Both the position numbers and the translations under genes were made by a program. The notes beneath the pieces are model-generated. The model worked only from the letters and a program-made list of their open reading frames with translations. It was not told the DNA's origin and did not search any database. A stretch of DNA of 9,106 nucleotides. It comes from Candidatus Rokuibacteriota bacterium (GTDB lineage: Bacteria; Methylomirabilota; Methylomirabilia; Rokubacteriales; CSP1-6). The stretch is taken from NCBI GenBank assembly GCA_016177555.1, contig JACOVB010000330.1, positions 1 to 9,106 of the forward strand, written 5' to 3'. Positions 1 to 8,164 of the stretch are shown in pieces (within the stretch, counting starts at the first letter, position 1; each line of letters starts with the position of its first letter).

Positions 1-1194
1 AAGCAGATGCGAGCCTCGGTGGACGTCCTCACGCTCACCGCCACGCCCATCCCTCGCACGCTCTACATGGCCATGGCAGGAGTCCGCGACCTGTCGGTGA
101 TCGAGACCCCGCCGCTCGATCGGCTGCCCGTCGAGACGGTCGTCACCCGCTTCAGCCGGACCGTGATCAAGGACGCGATCGAGCGGGAGCTCGACCGCGG
201 GGGCCAGGTCTTCTTCGTCCACAACCGGGTGCAGTCCCTCCCGTCCATGACCGCCTTCATCCAGGGGCTGTGCCCCGTTGCCCGTGTCGTGATGGCACAT
301 GGACAGATGGCCGAGCGGGAGCTGGAATCCGTCATGGTGAAGTTCGTGGATGGCCAGGCCGACGTGCTCGTCTCCACGGCGATCGTCGAGTCGGGGCTGG
401 ACATCCCCACGTCGAACACCATCATCATCAACCGGGCCGACCGCTTCGGCCTGGCCCAGCTCTACCAGCTCCGGGGCCGGGTCGGGCGGGAGCGCCTCCA
501 GGGTTACGCGTATCTCCTGATCCCGGCTGACGGCCGCCTGGATGAGACGGCGCAGCGGCGGCTCCGGGTCATCGAGGAGCTGACGGAGCTGGGGGCCGGC
601 TTCAAGCTGGCTCTGCGCGACCTCGAGATCCGCGGGGCGGGGAACCTGCTCGGCCCCGAGCAGCACGGCCACATCGCCGCCGTGGGGTTCGATCTGTACA
701 CCAAGCTCCTCGAGGAAGCTGTGAGAGAATTGAAGGGCGAGCCTGCCCCCCCTCACGTGGATCCGACCATCATGGTGGGGGTGGAGGCGCTGGTGCCCGA
801 GCACTACGTGCCGGAGGTCACCCAGCGGCTGGCGCTCTACAAACGGCTCGCCGACATCGTCAGGACCGAGGAGGTCGCCGACATCCGGGGGGAGATGCTG
901 GATCGCTTCGGGCCGATCCCGGCTCCCGTCGACGCCTTGCTGGACGTCGTCGGCCTCCGCGTGGCGGCGCGGACCGTCGGTGTCGAGCGGGTCGACGCCC
1001 AGGGAGGCCGGGCGCTCCTGACTTTCGCACCATCGACGCCCGTCACACCGGAGCAGCTGCTGCGGGCCATCGGCTGCAGCCGGGGACGCCTGAGGATGCT
1101 GAAGGAGTACACACTGGAAGCGCAGATCCCCTCGGAGCCGTGGTCGGCGGTGCGGGCGGCGCTGACCACCCTGCTGGAGTCGCTGCGCCCGTGA
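1..1194 (+). CDS. mfd: Transcription-repair coupling factor Mfd, C-terminal part (5' truncated by window edge)
   Basis: Mfd is the ATP-driven DNA translocase that removes stalled RNA polymerase and recruits UvrA for transcription-coupled repair. The frame is open from base 1, so the N-terminal UvrB-like, polymerase-interaction and first helicase motifs lie upstream of the window. What remains is 397 codons. Helicase motif III (TATPIPRTL) is near nt 37-63. Motif IV-like FFVHNRVQSL and the Mfd-typical AHGQMAERELE segment follow. Motif V (STAIVESGLDIPTSNTI) comes next, then motif VI QLRGRVGR near nt 463-490. The RecG/Mfd translocation (TRG) segment EIRGAGNLLGPEQHG is near nt 625-670. The C-terminal TRCF (D7) domain runs from about nt 763 to the end, including the ALYKRLADI segment. 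The D7 domain and the HGQM segment separate it from RecG. The stop TGA (1192-1194) overlaps the next gene's GTG start, implying co-transcription and coupling. Confidence 0.97.
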   Translation, partial: KQMRASVDVLTLTATPIPRTLYMAMAGVRDLSVIETPPLDRLPVETVVTRFSRTVIKDAIERELDRGGQVFFVHNRVQSLPSMTAFIQGLCPVARVVMAHGQMAERELESVMVKFVDGQADVLVSTAIVESGLDIPTSNTIIINRADRFGLAQLYQLRGRVGRERLQGYAYLLIPADGRLDETAQRRLRVIEELTELGAGFKLALRDLEIRGAGNLLGPEQHGHIAAVGFDLYTKLLEEAVRELKGEPAPPHVDPTIMVGVEALVPEHYVPEVTQRLALYKRLADIVRTEEVADIRGEMLDRFGPIPAPVDALLDVVGLRVAARTVGVERVDAQGGRALLTFAPSTPVTPEQLLRAIGCSRGRLRMLKEYTLEAQIPSEPWSAVRAALTTLLESLRP

Positions 1195-2294
1195 CGCGCC
1201 CCCGCGCGGTGCTGGTCGCCGTCCTGGGGCTGACGCTCGCCGGCTGCTCGGTGCCGTCCTGGGTCCCGCTTCTCGGGAAGGCCACGGCGGTGCCGAAATT
1301 GCCTCCCGGAGCGGCCCAGCTCCAGACGCAGAAGGCCGAGCCGCCGAAGAGCGCCCCCATCCTGCCGGGCGGGGCGGCTGTCCGGGCGCCCGAGAGCGAG
1401 GAGATCCTGGATCGCGTCATCACCGTGGTGAACAACGACGCCATCACGCTGTCCCAGCTCGACGAGGCAGAGGCCTACCACTTCTACGAGACCAAGCAGG
1501 AGCCCAAGGACCCCGCCGCGCGACTGGCCTTGCGCGAGCAGCTGCTCCAGCGCCTCATCGACAACCGCCTGCAGCTGCAGCAGGCCGAGCGCGACAAGAT
1601 CATCGTGGAGGAGGCCGAGATCGCCGAGCAGCTCGGCGAGATCAAGAAGAAGCTCGGCGTCACCACCGAGGCGCAGACGGAGGAGGCGCTGAAAGCCCAG
1701 GGGGTGACGCTGGACGGCGTCAAGCGGCAGATCAAGGACCAGCTGATGGTCCAGCGGGTGGTCCGGCGAAAGGTCACCCTGCGGGTCACCGTGACCGAGC
1801 AGGAGATCGACCGGTATCTCGGCGAGAACCGCGACAAGCTCGAGACCGGGCTCTCCTTCGAGGCCCGGCACATCCTGTTCCTGCCGGAGCCCGGCCGGGG
1901 AGAGGACGGGTGGACCGTCGCCCGCCGGAGAGCGCAGGAGGTCTATGCCCTGCTGCTCGGCGAGGCGGACTTCGCCGAGATGGCCCGGAAGTACTCCGAT
2001 GACGGGTCGGGGAAGGACGGGGGCGGGCTCGGCTCGCTCAAGCGGGGCGAGCTGGCGCCCGAGATCGAGGCGGCCATTCTCGGGCTGCAGAGCGGGGAGG
2101 TGTCGGCTCCCTTCCGCTCCGAGGTCGGGTACCACCTGTTCAAGCTCGAGTCGAAGGAGTCGCTGCTGGGTGATGGGCTGGTGCAGGCCCGGAACCAGAT
2201 CCGCGAGATCCTCTTCCGCGAGAAGCACCAGGCCCGATTCCGGGAATGGCTCGCGGAGATCAAGCAGCGAGCCATGATCGACCGGCGATTGTGA
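1191..2294 (+). CDS. SurA/PpiC-type peptidyl-prolyl cis-trans isomerase, predicted lipoprotein
   Basis: This is a predicted envelope foldase of 367 aa, probably assisting outer-membrane or secreted protein folding. I place the start at GTG 1191, which overlaps the mfd stop as GTGA. That start gives a clean lipoprotein signal: Arg3 and Arg5, a hydrophobic stretch, then the lipobox L16-A17-G18-C19. Ser at +2 would favour outer-membrane sorting by the E. coli rule. An in-frame ATG at 1140 would add 17 residues and bury the signal, so I reject it. A GGAG at 1176-1179 is a somewhat distant ribosome binding site. Residues 20-73 are a Pro/Ala-rich linker. A SurA_N-like helical chaperone region starts near residue 74 (RVITVVNNDAITLSQLDEA). 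One parvulin domain spans about 223-320 (FEARHILF ... YSDDGSGKDGGGLG ... VGYHLFKLES). E. coli SurA has two parvulin domains and is soluble, so this is a shorter relative. The family is secure; orthology to SurA is not. Confidence 0.92.
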   Translation: MTRPRAVLVAVLGLTLAGCSVPSWVPLLGKATAVPKLPPGAAQLQTQKAEPPKSAPILPGGAAVRAPESEEILDRVITVVNNDAITLSQLDEAEAYHFYETKQEPKDPAARLALREQLLQRLIDNRLQLQQAERDKIIVEEAEIAEQLGEIKKKLGVTTEAQTEEALKAQGVTLDGVKRQIKDQLMVQRVVRRKVTLRVTVTEQEIDRYLGENRDKLETGLSFEARHILFLPEPGRGEDGWTVARRRAQEVYALLLGEADFAEMARKYSDDGSGKDGGGLGSLKRGELAPEIEAAILGLQSGEVSAPFRSEVGYHLFKLESKESLLGDGLVQARNQIREILFREKHQARFREWLAEIKQRAMIDRRL

Positions 2295-2313
2295 GGGGAC
2301 GGCGAGAATCAGG

Positions 2314-2343
2314 TTGACAGCGCCACGGACGCTGTGGGACAGT
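2314..2343 (+). promoter_or_regulatory. Candidate rho promoter (perfect -35, poor -10)
   Basis: TTGACA at 2314-2319 matches the sigma-70 -35 consensus in all six positions, which is unusual in such GC-rich sequence. The best -10 candidate is GACAGT at 2338-2343 with an 18-nt spacer. It matches TATAAT at only three positions, so the promoter would be weak or need an activator. Its place directly after the preceding stop and ahead of a long rho leader supports it. Confidence 0.35.
2317..2335. repeat. Perfect 6-bp inverted repeat in the rho promoter spacer
   Basis: ACAGCG (2317-2322) and CGCTGT (2330-2335) are exact reverse complements separated by 7 nt. The left arm overlaps the end of the TTGACA hexamer and the right arm ends just before the weak -10. 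It could be an operator or an RNA hairpin. A 6-bp repeat may also be chance. Confidence 0.4.
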
Positions 2344-2471
2344 GGCGTCTGTACAGCCGTTGAGCCCCTCGTACACAGTGCACCCCCCCGGAGACAGCCA
2401 TTTCGCAGCGTATCCCTAAGCGCAGCTCGCCAAGGATGTCCGCCAACTCCACGCCGAACCCATCGGACGCC

Positions 2472-2485
2472 GGAGGGGGAGGAGG
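2472..2485 (+). promoter_or_regulatory. Ribosome binding site that decides the rho start
   Basis: A purine run, GGAGGGGGAGGAGG, holds two Shine-Dalgarno cores. The second core, GGAGG at 2481-2485, lies 7 nt before ATG 2493 and only 1 nt before ATG 2487. This favours 2493. The upstream in-frame ATG at 2436 has only an AAGG that practically touches it. Confidence 0.8.
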
Positions 2486-2492
2486 TATGAAG

Positions 2493-3746
2493 ATGAACCT
2501 GTCCGAGCTCAAGGACAAGACCATCACCGAGCTGAACCATGTCGCCAAGGATCTGGGCGTCCAGGGATTCAGCGGCCTCCGCAAGCAGGAGCTGATCTTC
2601 AAGATCCTCCAGGGGCAGGCGGAGAAGGACGGGCTCATCTTCGCCGAGGGCGTGCTCGAGGTCCTCCCGGACGGATTCGGGTTCCTCCGCGCCCCCGACT
2701 ACAACTACCTCCCCGGGCCCGACGACATCTACGTCTCCCCGTCCCAGATCCGGCGCTTCGATCTCCGGACCGGCGACACCATCTCGGGCCAGGTGCGTCC
2801 TCCGAAGGACAGCGAGCGGTACTTCGCCCTCCTGAAGGTCGAGGCCATCAACTTCGAGACGCCCGAGCAGTCGCGGGACAAGACGCTCTTCGACAACCTC
2901 ACGCCGCTCTACCCGATGGAGCGGCTGCGGCTGGAGCACGATTCGGACAATCTCACGACGCGCGCGATGGATCTCCTGTGCCCCATCGGCAAGGGACAGC
3001 GCGGGCTCATCGTGGCCGCGCCGCGGACCGGCAAGACGGTCCTCCTGCAGAACCTGGCCAATGCCATCGCGACGAACCACCCGGAGGTGTACCTCATCGT
3101 CCTGCTCATCGACGAGCGGCCCGAGGAGGTCACCGACATGCAGCGGTCGGTGAAGGGGGAGGTCATCTCGTCCACCTTCGACGAGCCTCCGCAGCGGCAC
3201 GTGCAGGTCGCCGACATGGTCATCGAGAAGGCCAAGCGTCTCGTGGAGCACAAGCGGGACGTCGTCATCCTCCTGGACTCCATCACCCGCTTCGCCCGGG
3301 CGCATAACGCGGTCATCCCATCCTCGGGCAAGGTCCTGTCGGGCGGGCTGGACGCCAATGCCCTGCAGCGGCCGCGGCGCTTCTTCGCCGCCGCCCGGAA
3401 CATCGAGGAGGGCGGGTCGCTGACCATCATGGCCACCGCCCTCATCGACACGGGCTCCCGGATGGACGATGTGATCTTCGAGGAGTTCAAGGGCACCGGC
3501 AACATGGAGGTCCACCTGGACCGGCGCCTGATGGACAAGCGGATCTTCCCGACCATCAACATCGAGCAGACCGGAACGCGCAAGGAAGAGCTGCTGCTGG
3601 AGAAGGACGAGCTGCAGAAGATGTGGCTCCTCCGGAAGGCGCTGTCCCAGCTGAATCCCGTGGAAGCGATGGAGCTTCTGCTGGACAAGCTGAAGATGAC
3701 GAAGACGAACAAGGACTTCCTCAACCAGATGAACCAGCTGGGCTAG
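2493..3746 (+). CDS. rho: Transcription termination factor Rho
   Basis: Rho is the hexameric RNA-dependent ATPase/translocase that ends transcription at C-rich untranslated RNA. From ATG 2493 the protein is 417 aa and begins [14 protein letters not shown], aligning with E. coli Rho (MNLTELK, 419 aa). The longer frame from 2436 adds a low-complexity Ser/Pro/Gly lead with a poor ribosome binding site. ATG 2487 (MKMNLSEL) is a possible alternative. The Rho N-terminal helical domain comes first, then the cold-shock-like RNA-binding domain (DGFGFLR, then [25 protein letters not shown]). The ATPase core has the P-loop APRTGKT with Lys181, [10 protein letters not shown], the Walker B LLDSITR with Asp262, and the C-terminal [18 protein letters not shown]. 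The primary RNA-binding site and ATPase residues look intact, with no large insertion between the RNA-binding and ATPase domains. It may have its own promoter at 2314, or be read from mfd and the lipoprotein gene. Confidence 0.98.
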   Translation: MNLSELKDKTITELNHVAKDLGVQGFSGLRKQELIFKILQGQAEKDGLIFAEGVLEVLPDGFGFLRAPDYNYLPGPDDIYVSPSQIRRFDLRTGDTISGQVRPPKDSERYFALLKVEAINFETPEQSRDKTLFDNLTPLYPMERLRLEHDSDNLTTRAMDLLCPIGKGQRGLIVAAPRTGKTVLLQNLANAIATNHPEVYLIVLLIDERPEEVTDMQRSVKGEVISSTFDEPPQRHVQVADMVIEKAKRLVEHKRDVVILLDSITRFARAHNAVIPSSGKVLSGGLDANALQRPRRFFAAARNIEEGGSLTIMATALIDTGSRMDDVIFEEFKGTGNMEVHLDRRLMDKRIFPTINIEQTGTRKEELLLEKDELQKMWLLRKALSQLNPVEAMELLLDKLKMTKTNKDFLNQMNQLG

Positions 3747-3758
3747 GGTTTTCCTGGC

Positions 3759-3779
3759 CAGGCGCGGGCACCCGGCCTG
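3759..3779 (+). other. GC-rich hairpin just downstream of rho
   Basis: CAGGC (3759-3763) pairs with GCCTG (3775-3779), with an inner GG/CC pair beyond a small bulge. It begins 12 nt after the rho stop and partly overlaps a perfect 10-bp palindrome, CCTGGCCAGG, at 3753-3762. No T-run follows, so it is not a canonical intrinsic terminator. It could stabilise the mRNA 3' end. The rest of the rho-rpmE gap up to about 3870 shows nothing recognisable. Confidence 0.35.
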
Positions 3780-3875
3780 TCCGCCGCCCGCGCCCGCCGG
3801 AACCCCGGCCGGAGTGCTTGGCCGCGGCTGTCGCTAGCCGATGTCACCCAGGCCATCCCCGGGCCCCGTGGCCAT

Positions 3876-3902
3876 GGCAAGTTGTTTGATTCCTTGCTTT
3901 TT
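3876..3902 (+). terminator. Possible weak intrinsic terminator after rho
   Basis: GCAAG (3877-3881) pairs with CTTGC (3893-3897) across an 11-nt loop; a G-U pair can extend the stem by one at 3876/3898. Five T follow directly at 3898-3902. Hairpin plus T-run is the right architecture, but the stem is short and only three of its five pairs are G-C. It overlaps the rpmE -35 hexamer, so the match may come from promoter sequence alone. Confidence 0.3.
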
Positions 3903-3922
3903 CCGTGCCCGGCTGGTATCTT
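3894..3922 (+). promoter_or_regulatory. rpmE promoter, sigma-70 type with extended -10
   Basis: TTGCTT (3894-3899) and TATCTT (3917-3922) are separated by exactly 17 nt. A TG one base upstream of the -10 (3914-3915) makes it an extended -10. It lies in a stretch visibly richer in A+T than the rest of the window. Transcription would start near 3929, leaving a leader of only about 20 nt before the rpmE GTG, just enough for the ribosome binding site. Confidence 0.65.
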
Positions 3923-3935
3923 CTGTACCTCATCC

Positions 3936-3943
3936 AGGAGGTG
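3936..3943 (+). promoter_or_regulatory. Ribosome binding site of rpmE
   Basis: AGGAGGTG is a near-perfect Shine-Dalgarno sequence. Its GGAGG core ends 6 nt before the GTG at 3948. This decides for GTG 3948 over the in-frame ATG at 3882, which would read through the promoter and add 22 residues unlike any L31. Confidence 0.85.
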
Positions 3944-3947
3944 CGCC

Positions 3948-4163
3948 GTGAAGGCTGGCATTCATCCCGATTACATCGATACGACCATCACCTGCAGCTG
4001 CGGGGCAGTTATCCCGACCCGCTCCACCCAGCCGGGCATCCGTGTCGAGGTCTGCTCGAAGTGTCACCCGTTCTACACGGGCAAGCAGAAGTTCCTGGAC
4101 ACGGCAGGACGCATCGAGCGCTTCCAGCGGAAGTACAACAGGAAGCCGATCGCGGAGGCGTAG
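3948..4163 (+). CDS. rpmE: 50S ribosomal protein L31, zinc-binding (C+) type
   Basis: L31 is a small protein of the large ribosomal subunit, located at the bridge to the small subunit. The product is 71 aa from GTG 3948, close to the 70 aa of E. coli L31. It begins [19 protein letters not shown]. Four cysteines, C16, C18, C36 and C39 (CSC and CSKC), form the zinc site that marks the C+ form, as opposed to the zinc-free paralogue made under zinc limitation. The family signature [10 protein letters not shown] follows, then the basic C-terminus [13 protein letters not shown]. It is preceded by its own promoter and an excellent ribosome binding site. I see no recognisable Zur box or other operator, and the leader is too short for a riboswitch. 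The gene lies between rho and prfA, a common arrangement in several phyla. Confidence 0.97.
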   Translation: MKAGIHPDYIDTTITCSCGAVIPTRSTQPGIRVEVCSKCHPFYTGKQKFLDTAGRIERFQRKYNRKPIAEA

Positions 4164-4221
4164 GGCGGCGGTTCGGCGCCGGCAGCCGCGGTTCGATCCG
4201 AACGCTCCGTCTCCCCCGTAC

Positions 4222-4250
4222 GCCGCCGACCTGCCCGCTGCTGCGGCGGC
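4222..4250 (+). other. Hairpin in the rpmE-prfA gap
   Basis: GCCGCCG (4222-4228) pairs perfectly with CGGCGGC (4244-4250), a 7-bp all-GC stem with a 15-nt loop. A competing pairing exists, because GGCGGCG at 4164-4170, right after the rpmE stop, can pair with CGCCGCC at 4221-4227. A further small hairpin, GTTCG/CGAAC, lies at 4191-4203. None has a T-run. The 119-nt gap has no convincing promoter, so prfA is probably read from upstream, possibly through these structures. Confidence 0.35.
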
Positions 4251-4282
4251 CTGTCCCGTCCACCCGCCTCTGAGGGCACGCG

Positions 4283-5353
4283 ATGTTCGATAAGCTGCGA
4301 CAGCTCGAGGAGCGCTATCAGGAGCTCTCACGCCGGCTCTCCGACCCGCAGGTGATCGGGCAGCAGGCCGAGTATGCCAGAATGGCCAAGGCTGCCTCAG
4401 AGCTGGCCGAGGTGGTGCAGAAGTTCGAGGACTACAAGGCCCTGCTCGCCCGGATCTCCGAGGCCCGCCACATCCTCGCCGAGGACACCGACCGGGAGAT
4501 GCGCGAGATGGCCCAGGCGGAGATCGATGACCTGACCGCTCGCCAGGCGGCGCGCGAGGAAGAGCTCCGTTCGCTGCTCCTGCCCCGGGATCCCAACGAT
4601 CAGAGGAACGTCTTCGTCGAGATCCGCGCGGGTGCGGGCGGAGACGAGGCCGGACTGTTCGCCGCCGATCTCGCGCGGATGTACACGAAGTACGCGGAGA
4701 GCCAGCGGTGGAAGGTGGAGGTGATGGACAGTCACCCCACCGGCGTCGGCGGCTTCAAGGAGATCGTCTTCTTCATCCAGGGCCGGGGCGCATGGAGCCG
4801 GCTGAAGTTCGAGCGCGGCGTCCACCGCGTTCAGCGCGTGCCGGCCACCGAGTCCAGCGGGCGGATCCACACCTCCACGGTGACGGTGGCGGTGCTCCCG
4901 GAGGCGGAAGACGTGGATATCCGGGTCGAGGACAGGGACGTCCGGGTGGACGTCTATCGCTCCTCCGGTCCAGGAGGCCAGGGCGTGAACACCACGGACT
5001 CGGCCGTGCGCCTGACGCACCTGCCCACCGGGCTGGTCGTGACCTGCCAGGACGAGCGCTCGCAGATCAAGAACCGGGCCAAGGCGATGCGCGTGCTCAA
5101 GGCGCGGCTGCTCGAGCGCGCCCAGGAGGAGCAGGCCGCGGCCATCGCCGCCGACCGCAGGAGCCAGGTCGGGACCGGCGAGCGGAGCGAGCGCATCCGG
5201 ACCTACAACTTCCCTCAGGGGCGGGTGTCGGACCACCGCATCGGCCTGACGCTGCACCGGCTGCCGGCCGTCCTGGAAGGTGACCTGAACGAGATCATCG
5301 ACGGGCTCACGGCCTGGGACCAGGGGCGCAAGCTCGCCGAGAGTCCGGCATGA
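4283..5353 (+). CDS. prfA: Peptide chain release factor 1 (RF1)
   Basis: RF1 recognises UAA and UAG in the ribosomal A site and triggers release of the finished peptide. The 356-aa length is typical. The N-terminal helical domain begins [21 protein letters not shown]. The codon-recognition tripeptide is P187-A188-T189, within [15 protein letters not shown]. PxT rather than the SPF of RF2 identifies it as RF1. The catalytic GGQ is G231-G232-Q233 within [29 protein letters not shown] is the conserved C-terminal signature. GAGG at 4272-4275 lies 7 nt before ATG 4283, a good ribosome binding site. Its stop overlaps the prmC start as ATGA. The window uses TGA as well as TAG stops, so RF2 must be encoded elsewhere. 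Confidence 0.98.
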   Translation: MFDKLRQLEERYQELSRRLSDPQVIGQQAEYARMAKAASELAEVVQKFEDYKALLARISEARHILAEDTDREMREMAQAEIDDLTARQAAREEELRSLLLPRDPNDQRNVFVEIRAGAGGDEAGLFAADLARMYTKYAESQRWKVEVMDSHPTGVGGFKEIVFFIQGRGAWSRLKFERGVHRVQRVPATESSGRIHTSTVTVAVLPEAEDVDIRVEDRDVRVDVYRSSGPGGQGVNTTDSAVRLTHLPTGLVVTCQDERSQIKNRAKAMRVLKARLLERAQEEQAAAIAADRRSQVGTGERSERIRTYNFPQGRVSDHRIGLTLHRLPAVLEGDLNEIIDGLTAWDQGRKLAESPA

Positions 5354-6224
5354 CGACGGCGACCTCTGGCCTCGCGGTGGGCGTCCTCCTGCGGGAGGGG
5401 ACGCGGCGTCTCGAGGACGCAGCGATCGCCACCGCGCGACAGGACGCCGAGTGGCTCCTCGCCACGGTGCTCGGCCTGCCCCGCTTCGACCTCTACCTGG
5501 AGCCGGCGCGGGAGGTCACGGCCGGCGGCAGGGACCGATTCTGGGCCCTGGTCGGGCGGCGGCGGGCCCACGAGCCGCTCCAGTATCTCCTGGGCTTCGA
5601 GGACTTCGTCGGACTGCGGATCCGGGTGACCCCTGATGTCCTGATCCCGCGCCCCGAGACGGAGGGGCTGGTCGAGTGGGCGGTGGAGATCCTCGCCCCG
5701 CTGGATGGGCCGGTGGCGGCTGACGTGGGAACCGGAAGCGGCGCCATCGCCTGCGCGCTCGCGGCGGCCTGTCCTGCTCTCGAGGTGCTGGCCATCGACT
5801 CGTCGCCGGCCGCGCTCGGTGTGGCGGCGGGCAATGTGCGCGCCGCGGGGCTGTCTGCGCGCGTCCGGCTGGTCGCAGGGGACCTCCTGGCCCCCCTGGC
5901 CCCCCTCGCCGGCCGGCTCGACATGATCGTGTCCAACCCCCCGTATCTCCCGACCGGGATCATCCCGTCGCTTCCCCGGGAGGTCGCCGGATTCGAGCCG
6001 CGGCTTGCCCTGGACGGGGGGCCGGACGGCTTGCGGGTGATCCGGCGCATCGTCGCCGAGGCCCCGGGCCTGCTGCGCTCCGGAGGGACGCTCCTGATGG
6101 AGATCGGCGAGGAGCAAGCGGGGCTCGTGGCCTCGCTGATGGCGGCCGAGGGATTCTCCCGCCTCGCCGCGCGCCGCGACCTGCGCGGCGTCGAGCGGTT
6201 CATCGCCGGGCAGGTGGGCGGCTG

Positions 6225-6225
<1 letters not shown>
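5350..6225 (+). CDS. prmC: Release factor glutamine N5-methyltransferase PrmC (HemK)
   Basis: PrmC uses S-adenosylmethionine to methylate the glutamine of the GGQ motif in RF1 and RF2, raising termination efficiency. RF1 is encoded immediately upstream with a 4-nt overlap (ATGA), so enzyme and substrate are coupled. The protein is 291 aa, slightly longer than E. coli PrmC (277). An N-terminal helical substrate-binding domain occupies about residues 1-85 ([16 protein letters not shown] closes it). The Rossmann-fold methyltransferase domain follows. Its SAM-binding motif is D125-V-G-T-G-S-G131. The glutamine-binding signature is N196-P-P-Y199. [13 protein letters not shown] is the family segment before motif I. 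Near nt 5887-5908 a nearly exact 9-nt tandem repeat encodes LAPLAP in a loop. A weak GAGAG at 5339-5343 precedes the ATG. The stop shares one base with the murA start. Confidence 0.96.
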
Positions 6226-7480
<1,255 letters not shown>

Positions 7481-7481
<1 letters not shown>

Positions 7482-8164
7482 TGGACAGGCACGGTCTGAC
7501 TCTCGCCCTGCCCAAGGGGCGCCTCCTCGAGCCGGCCCTCGCGCTGCTCTCTGCCCTCGGCATGAGCGGTCTCGATGGAGCGTCCCGGCGGCTGCTCGTC
7601 GCCGATGCGGCGCACGATCTGCGCTTCATCTTCCTCAAGCCGGCGGACATCCCCACGTACGTGGCGTACGGTGCGGCGGATCTCGGCATCGTCGGCAAGG
7701 ACATCCTGGCCGAGCAGGAGCCGGATGTGTACGAGCCGGTGGATCTCGGCTTCGGACGTTGCCGTCTCGTCGTGGCCGAGCCCAGGGATCTGTGGGAGCG
7801 CGATGATCCGGCCAAGTGGTCCTGGGTGCGCGTGGCGACGAAGTACCCGACCCTGACCGAGCGCTACTTCTCGGAGCGGGGCATCCAGGTGGAGATGATC
7901 CGGCTGGACGGCTCCATCGAGCTGGCGCCGCTCGTCGGGCTCGCGGAGCGGATCGTGGATCTCGTCCAGTCCGGGGACACGCTCCGGGCGAACGGCCTCG
8001 TGGAGGTGGCGCAGATCATGAGCTCCACGGCGAGGCTCATCGTCAACCGCGCCTCGCTGAAGACGGCGCATGCCCGCGTGAACACCCTGATCGATGCCGT
8101 GCGCCAGGCGGTGTCGTCTCCGAGGCCCGGCATGGGCGCCGCGGTCCCGCGGCCCGCGCCATGA
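7481..8164 (+). CDS. hisG: ATP phosphoribosyltransferase, short form (catalytic subunit HisG_S)
   Basis: HisG joins ATP and phosphoribosyl pyrophosphate to make phosphoribosyl-ATP, the first step of histidine biosynthesis. The product is 227 aa and begins [20 protein letters not shown], the family N-terminus. [15 protein letters not shown] is conserved. The phosphoribosyl pyrophosphate loop is at about residues 158-172 ([16 protein letters not shown]). The long form, near 290-300 aa, carries a C-terminal ACT-like regulatory domain that is absent here. Short HisG proteins act in a hetero-octamer with HisZ, a histidyl-tRNA synthetase paralogue, which is not in this window. The last 15 or so residues (from [10 protein letters not shown]) are a Pro/Ala-rich tail beyond the usual end. 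The ATG overlaps the murA stop (TGATG), with GAGTGG at 7471-7476 as a modest ribosome binding site. The frame is also open upstream through murA, but that part is a shadow of murA. Confidence 0.96.

Larger units (their letters stand above)
2295..2492 (+). promoter_or_regulatory. rho leader / intergenic region
   Basis: These 198 nt separate the lipoprotein gene from the preferred rho start. They hold a perfect TTGACA hexamer, an inverted repeat just after it, a C-rich stretch with a run of seven C at 2383-2389, and a strong purine ribosome binding site at 2472-2485. E. coli rho is autoregulated by Rho-dependent attenuation in its leader. A long C-rich leader is compatible with that here, but I see no conserved element that proves it. 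I see no convincing short peptide or RNA gene. Confidence 0.45.

Noticed and set aside
2350..2375. A TGTAC/GTACA inverted repeat in the rho leader as an operator
   Set aside because: Only 5 bp with a 16-nt loop, easily expected by chance.
837..3515. An 892-codon open frame on the minus strand across mfd, the lipoprotein gene, the rho leader and most of rho
   Set aside because: Its length is striking, but it lies opposite three well-conserved genes, its product is rich in Leu, Asp, Gly, Arg and His with no recognisable domain, and GC-rich third positions suppress stops in the antisense frame. I treat it as a composition artefact.
3851..3873. A GGCCA/TGGCC inverted repeat as a rho terminator
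   Set aside because: The loop is 13 nt, the inner bases do not extend the stem beyond one wobble pair, and the nearest T-run is more than 20 nt away.
5887..5908. A 9-nt tandem repeat in prmC as a possible recent insertion or slippage site
   Set aside because: It is only about two copies, in frame, encodes a harmless LAPLAP loop, and does not disturb any motif.
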